In this document: piece by piece, positions 60,511 through 64,000 of the stretch
How the letters are laid out: each line of letters opens with the position of its first letter
Numbering within the stretch: position 1 is the stretch's first letter
Assembly: GCF_026427715.1 (NCBI RefSeq)
Contig: NZ_CP107558.1
Location: forward strand, 2,455,001-2,519,000
Source of the DNA: Methylocystis sp. MJC1
GTDB taxonomy: Bacteria > Pseudomonadota > Alphaproteobacteria > Rhizobiales > Beijerinckiaceae
Length of the DNA stretch: 64,000 nucleotides
Direction of reading: 5' to 3'
Notes under the pieces: generated by a model
Told to the model about the DNA's origin: nothing
The model's input: only the letters and a program-made list of their open reading frames with translations
Database searches by the model: none
Position numbers and translations under genes: made by a program

Positions 60511-62736
60511 ATGCAGCACCTTCGCGTTCCTGGTTTAGCGTTCCTTTCAGCTGCGCTCTGCCTCACCGGCGGACAAGGGTCCGCAATCGCGCAGCAGGCC
60601 TTGCCCACGATCCAGATCGGCGCCGCGCATCGACAGCGCGCGACGGCTCCGCGCCCTGCAGCGCCAACCACCCGTCCCGTCGTAACGCGCGCCAATCTGC
60701 CTCCCCCGGCGCCGCAAGCCAGCCCTGCCCCGGCGCCGCAGCCCGAGCCAGACGCCCAGCGCGCCCGGCTCGACCGGCTGCTGCCGAAGATCGGCTCCAA
60801 TGTTTACACGCTGGATCGCCGCGCCATCGAAGCGCTGCCGCAAGGAAGCCAGGCGACGCTCGATCAAATTCTGCTGCAGACCCCGGGCGTGACGCAGGAC
60901 TCGGCGGCGGGCGGCAGTTTCCATATCCGCAACGAGCACGGCAATGTGCAGTATCGCGTCAATGGCGTGCTGCTGCCCGACGGCGTCACGGGTTTCGGGC
61001 AAGTCATGGACACCGGCTTTATCGGCTCGGTGTCGCTGCTGACCGGCGCTCTGCCCGCCCAATATGGACTTCGCACGGCGGGCGTCGTCGACATCGTCTC
61101 GCGCCCGCCGCCGCCAACGCCCGGCGGCGCTGTCGGCATTTACGGCGGCAGCCATGCGACGGGGCAGACCACCTTCGACTACGGCGCCAAAACGGGCCCC
61201 TGGCAGGTCTTCGCCTCCGGCCGCCTGAACATGAACAATCTTGGCCTGCAAAACACCACGCCGAGCCATGAAGCCTTGCATGATCGTGCGCGGCAAGAGC
61301 GGTTTTTCGGCTTCGCGTCCTATGAGATTGACGCCGCGACCAAGTTGAACTTCCTCACAGGCTCGTCGGTCGCTCATTATCAAATTCCCAACACGCCAAA
61401 CCAGCCGCCGCAATTTGCTGTCTGCGGGTTTGATCAATTCAACTCGGGGAAGCTCAACGAGAACCAGATCGAACGCACTTTCTACAATGTGCTGGCTTTA
61501 TCGAAGTCCTATGAAAACCTCGAGGCGCAGGTCTCGTATTTCTCACGCTATTCGACGGTCCATTATCTTCCTGACCAGCTCGGCGATCTCATTTTCAACG
61601 GCGTCGCATCGGACGTCTATCGTGGCAGCCTCGTCAACGGCCTGCAGGGAGACGCCGCTTACCGTATCGATGAAAGCCACACGTTGCGCGGCGGCTTCAT
61701 AGGCTTCGCCGAGAAGACGAATGTGGTGAATTCGTCGTCGGTTCTGGCGCTCGACGGCAATGGCGATCCATCGGCTTTGCCCGTCCTTGCCTATGACCCT
61801 AACAGGAAGGTCGGCTGGTTCGCGGGTGGCTACGTCCAGGACGAATGGAAAATCACCGATAAGCTCACATTGAACGCCGGCGTCCGCTACGACAGCATGT
61901 GGCAATATGTGCGAGCCGATCAGCTGAGCCCGCGCGCATCGGTTGTTTTCAAACCCACTGCCGATACGACCTTCCACGTGGGTTACGCGCGTTATTTCAC
62001 GCCGCCCTCGCAAGTGCTCGCCGCGCCGAGCAACCTCTTCGCCTACAACAACACGGTCGCTCAGCCGACCGTTCCTCGGTCGAGCTCGGTTCGGCCGGAA
62101 CGATCGCATTATATCGATGTGGGGATCACCCAGAAGCTGACTCCGGAGCTCGAAGCGGGGGTGGACTTCTATTACAAGCGCGCGCGCAACCTGCTCGATG
62201 ACGGACAATTCGGCCAGGCCTATGTGCAGACCGCTTTCAACTACGAACGCGCCTATAACAGCGGCGTCGAACTGAAGGCGCTCTACCAGCGCGCCGACTT
62301 CAGCGCCTACGCCAATCTCGCCTGGGCCCGCCAGCGCGCGACGCAGGTCACCTCGAACCAGTATCTCTTCGACCAGGAGGAAATCGACTATATCGCACGC
62401 CATTACATCTATACGGATCATGCGCAGACATGGACAGGTTCAGCCGTCGCGTCCTATGTCTTCGAGGGCGTGCGGGGCTCCATCAACATGATCTATGGCA
62501 GCGGCGCCCGCAGCGGCTTCGCCAACACGACCCACGTTTCGCCCTATACTCAAGTGAATCTGGGGCTCTCGCGCGAGATCGGGACCGTTTTCGGCAAGCC
62601 CCTGACCCTGCGCTTCGACATCGTCAATCTCCTCGACCACGCCTATCAGCTGCGCGACGGATCGGGGATCGGCGTCTTCGCCCCGCAATATGGGCCCAGG
62701 CGCGGGTTTTTCGTGGGGCTAAAGCAAGGGTTTTGA
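60511..62736 (+). CDS. TonB-dependent outer-membrane receptor
   Basis: A 741-residue receptor. Signal peptide (LAFLSAALCLTGGQGSAIAQ), a Pro/Ala-rich linker (residues about 45-90), the plug domain (ALPQGSQATLDQILLQTPGV, NVQYRVNGVLLPDGVTGFGQ, SLLTGALPAQYGLRTAGVVD) and a 22-strand barrel ending GPRRGFFVGLKQGF with the C-terminal aromatic residue. A typical TonB box is not obvious. The single Cys pair is absent. The substrate is not clear; the neighbours (three HupE-like proteins) favour a metal or metal complex. The ATG at 60511 starts the signal peptide; the open frame extends upstream through the previous gene and is not used. Ribosome-binding site weak. Confidence 0.92.
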   Translation: MQHLRVPGLAFLSAALCLTGGQGSAIAQQALPTIQIGAAHRQRATAPRPAAPTTRPVVTRANLPPPAPQASPAPAPQPEPDAQRARLDRLLPKIGSNVYTLDRRAIEALPQGSQATLDQILLQTPGVTQDSAAGGSFHIRNEHGNVQYRVNGVLLPDGVTGFGQVMDTGFIGSVSLLTGALPAQYGLRTAGVVDIVSRPPPPTPGGAVGIYGGSHATGQTTFDYGAKTGPWQVFASGRLNMNNLGLQNTTPSHEALHDRARQERFFGFASYEIDAATKLNFLTGSSVAHYQIPNTPNQPPQFAVCGFDQFNSGKLNENQIERTFYNVLALSKSYENLEAQVSYFSRYSTVHYLPDQLGDLIFNGVASDVYRGSLVNGLQGDAAYRIDESHTLRGGFIGFAEKTNVVNSSSVLALDGNGDPSALPVLAYDPNRKVGWFAGGYVQDEWKITDKLTLNAGVRYDSMWQYVRADQLSPRASVVFKPTADTTFHVGYARYFTPPSQVLAAPSNLFAYNNTVAQPTVPRSSSVRPERSHYIDVGITQKLTPELEAGVDFYYKRARNLLDDGQFGQAYVQTAFNYERAYNSGVELKALYQRADFSAYANLAWARQRATQVTSNQYLFDQEEIDYIARHYIYTDHAQTWTGSAVASYVFEGVRGSINMIYGSGARSGFANTTHVSPYTQVNLGLSREIGTVFGKPLTLRFDIVNLLDHAYQLRDGSGIGVFAPQYGPRRGFFVGLKQGF

Positions 62737-62774
62737 CGCCTGGGATTGACCTGCACGCTTCATGCGCAGGCACG

Positions 62775-64000
62775 CTATCGCCTGTCGGGCGTATCGACGC
62801 CGAACCACTTGGTTTTTACCTGCTCGAAATGGACGCCCGGATCATGGAGGGCGACGTCGAGCTGCAATTCCTTCGCCGAGAGGCGACCAATCGAGCCGAG
62901 CGCGGCATAAGAGGCGACGACGCGGTCTCGTTGCGACACCACCAAACTCACGCGCGCATTGAGCAGCGCTTGCTGCGCATTGAGCACGTCGAGCGTCGTG
63001 CGCTGGCCGACCTTCGCTTCTTCACGCACGCCGGTGAGCGCAGTTTCCGCTGCTTTCACCGCCGCCCGGCTGGAGATGATCGAGGCTCTGGCGGTTTCCA
63101 GCAGTCCGTAGCTCGACACCACGCTCGCGCGCACGCTATCGCGCTGCAAATCTGCGTTGAGCCGCGCTTGGCTCAATTGCTCTTTTGCCTGACGGATCGA
63201 GGCATATTCCGAGCCGCCCTGATACAGCGGCACATTGAGCTGAGCGAAGGCGGCGGCGGCGAACTGACGCGATCCTGGAACGCCGAGAAAGGAATCCCAT
63301 TGTTGGGAAACCTGGGCGTTTACTGACAGGGTGGGCGCCAGCGCGCTCTCGGCGACCTTCACCGCGGACTCCACCGCGTCCGCCTGATGCAGCGCTGCAA
63401 CGACGCCCGGATGTTCGACGAGCGCAATCTCGATCGCTTGCTGGAGCGAGCGTGGCAGAAGAGGTTCGAGCGAGCGTCCCGGCTCCAAATGCATGGGCTC
63501 GACGCCGATGATCTGACGGTAATTGGCGATGCTGTTTTTCAGTTGCGCTTGCGCGGCGTAGAGCTCCGATCGCGCCTGGGCGACGGAGGCCTCCGCCTGC
63601 GCCACGTCGGTGCGCGTCACCTCGCCGACCTGAAAACGGTCCCGGGTCTGCTTGAGCTGTTCCTCCAGCACGGCGATGTTGTTCTTGCGCAGATTCACGA
63701 CCGCAGTGTCGCGCAGCACATTCATATAGGCGGTGGCGCCATTTTGCAGGGTCGCTTGCTCGGTGAGCCGCATGGTCGCGCGCGCGGCGAAGACGCCCGA
63801 CTCGGCCTGTCTCACCGAATTGCTCGTGCGGCCTGCGTCGAAGATGCTTTGCGAGATGTTGAGCGCCGCGCCGCGCGGATAGCCGGTATATTCCTCCTGC
63901 GTGAACTGACGCTGGCCGGTCATTGCGTTTCGCCCGGCCGGTAAGCGCAAATTGCCATAATAGGGACCGGCGGAAGCCTGGATATTGACTCTGGGCCGCA
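62775..64000 (-). CDS. TolC-type outer-membrane efflux protein (5' end outside the window)
   Basis: At least 408 residues of a TolC family protein; the frame is open to the right edge, so the N-terminus is missing. The alpha-helical repeats are clear: RGAALNISQSIFDAGRTSNS, ARATMRLTEQATLQNGATAY, RDRFQVGEVTRTDVAQAEAS, IANYRQIIGVEP, and in the second repeat LNVPLYQGGSEYASIRQAKE and EAKVGQRTTLDVLNAQQALL. It forms the outer-membrane channel of type I export or RND efflux. The stop converges with the TonB receptor at 38 bp distance. Its partner genes are outside the window. Confidence 0.92.
   Translation of the reverse strand, partial: RPRVNIQASAGPYYGNLRLPAGRNAMTGQRQFTQEEYTGYPRGAALNISQSIFDAGRTSNSVRQAESGVFAARATMRLTEQATLQNGATAYMNVLRDTAVVNLRKNNIAVLEEQLKQTRDRFQVGEVTRTDVAQAEASVAQARSELYAAQAQLKNSIANYRQIIGVEPMHLEPGRSLEPLLPRSLQQAIEIALVEHPGVVAALHQADAVESAVKVAESALAPTLSVNAQVSQQWDSFLGVPGSRQFAAAAFAQLNVPLYQGGSEYASIRQAKEQLSQARLNADLQRDSVRASVVSSYGLLETARASIISSRAAVKAAETALTGVREEAKVGQRTTLDVLNAQQALLNARVSLVVSQRDRVVASYAALGSIGRLSAKELQLDVALHDPGVHFEQVKTKWFGVDTPDRR

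Overview
The window reads as a high-G+C alphaproteobacterial chromosome, most likely a Hyphomicrobiales methanotroph of the Methylocystis/Methylosinus type. The support is a Tat-exported Csp1-type copper storage protein (5500-5934), GcrA-type proteins, a glyA-nrdR-ribD-ribE gene order usual in this order of bacteria, and proteins that read as alphaproteobacterial throughout. The taxonomic call is inference; there is no rRNA gene or methane monooxygenase gene in the window.

Bases 1 to about 20,000 are an accessory region ending at a tRNA-Cys gene (19924-19997, minus strand) with a tyrosine integrase directly against its 3' end. It carries three insertion sequences: an IS3-family element (about 1875-3242), an IS66-family element (6760-9545, with an exact 8-bp target duplication, inserted in an SRAP/YedK gene) and an IS481-family element (11320-12363, target duplication GCTAGC). 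It also holds a 5' half of a tRNA-Gly(CCC), a repeated ~52-bp sequence, two GcrA C-terminal-domain proteins, the copper storage protein with its own operator-like palindrome and terminator, a DUF2173 protein and a Spy/CpxP-like protein. From 13490 to 19897 lies a phage- or ICE-like module: two divergent XRE-type regulators, a promoter-operator sequence present in two near-identical copies (13811-13860, reading left, and 14753-14811, reading right), and a tightly overlapped operon of small unknown proteins around a 647-residue ParB-like protein, ending in the integrase. No capsid, tail, replication or conjugation gene was seen, so it is a remnant, a satellite, or one end of a larger element.

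From 20,000 to 55,000 the window is chromosomal backbone: MgtC-family protein, cupin, topA, a GAF-histidine kinase, rnr, Tad-type TadE/TadG proteins, riboflavin genes with nrdR and glyA, mltB-type transglycosylase, prfC, a rubrerythrin / Fe-S / DUF3501 cluster, a methyltransferase, der, ugd, an intact DUF1778-GNAT toxin-antitoxin pair plus a decayed one, a DUF4180 gene divergent from a small AAA-type ATPase, and a membrane-fused spermidine-synthase-like protein. Intergenic spaces hold four families of palindromic repeats.

From 55,146 to the right edge is an envelope/uptake cluster: a large secreted DUF3604 protein with a His/Asp-rich tail, divergent from an operon of a parvulin-type isomerase, three HupE/UreJ-like membrane proteins and a TonB-dependent receptor, with a convergent TolC-type gene cut by the window edge. 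The arrangement suggests uptake or handling of a metal or metal complex across both membranes; the substrate is not visible from sequence.
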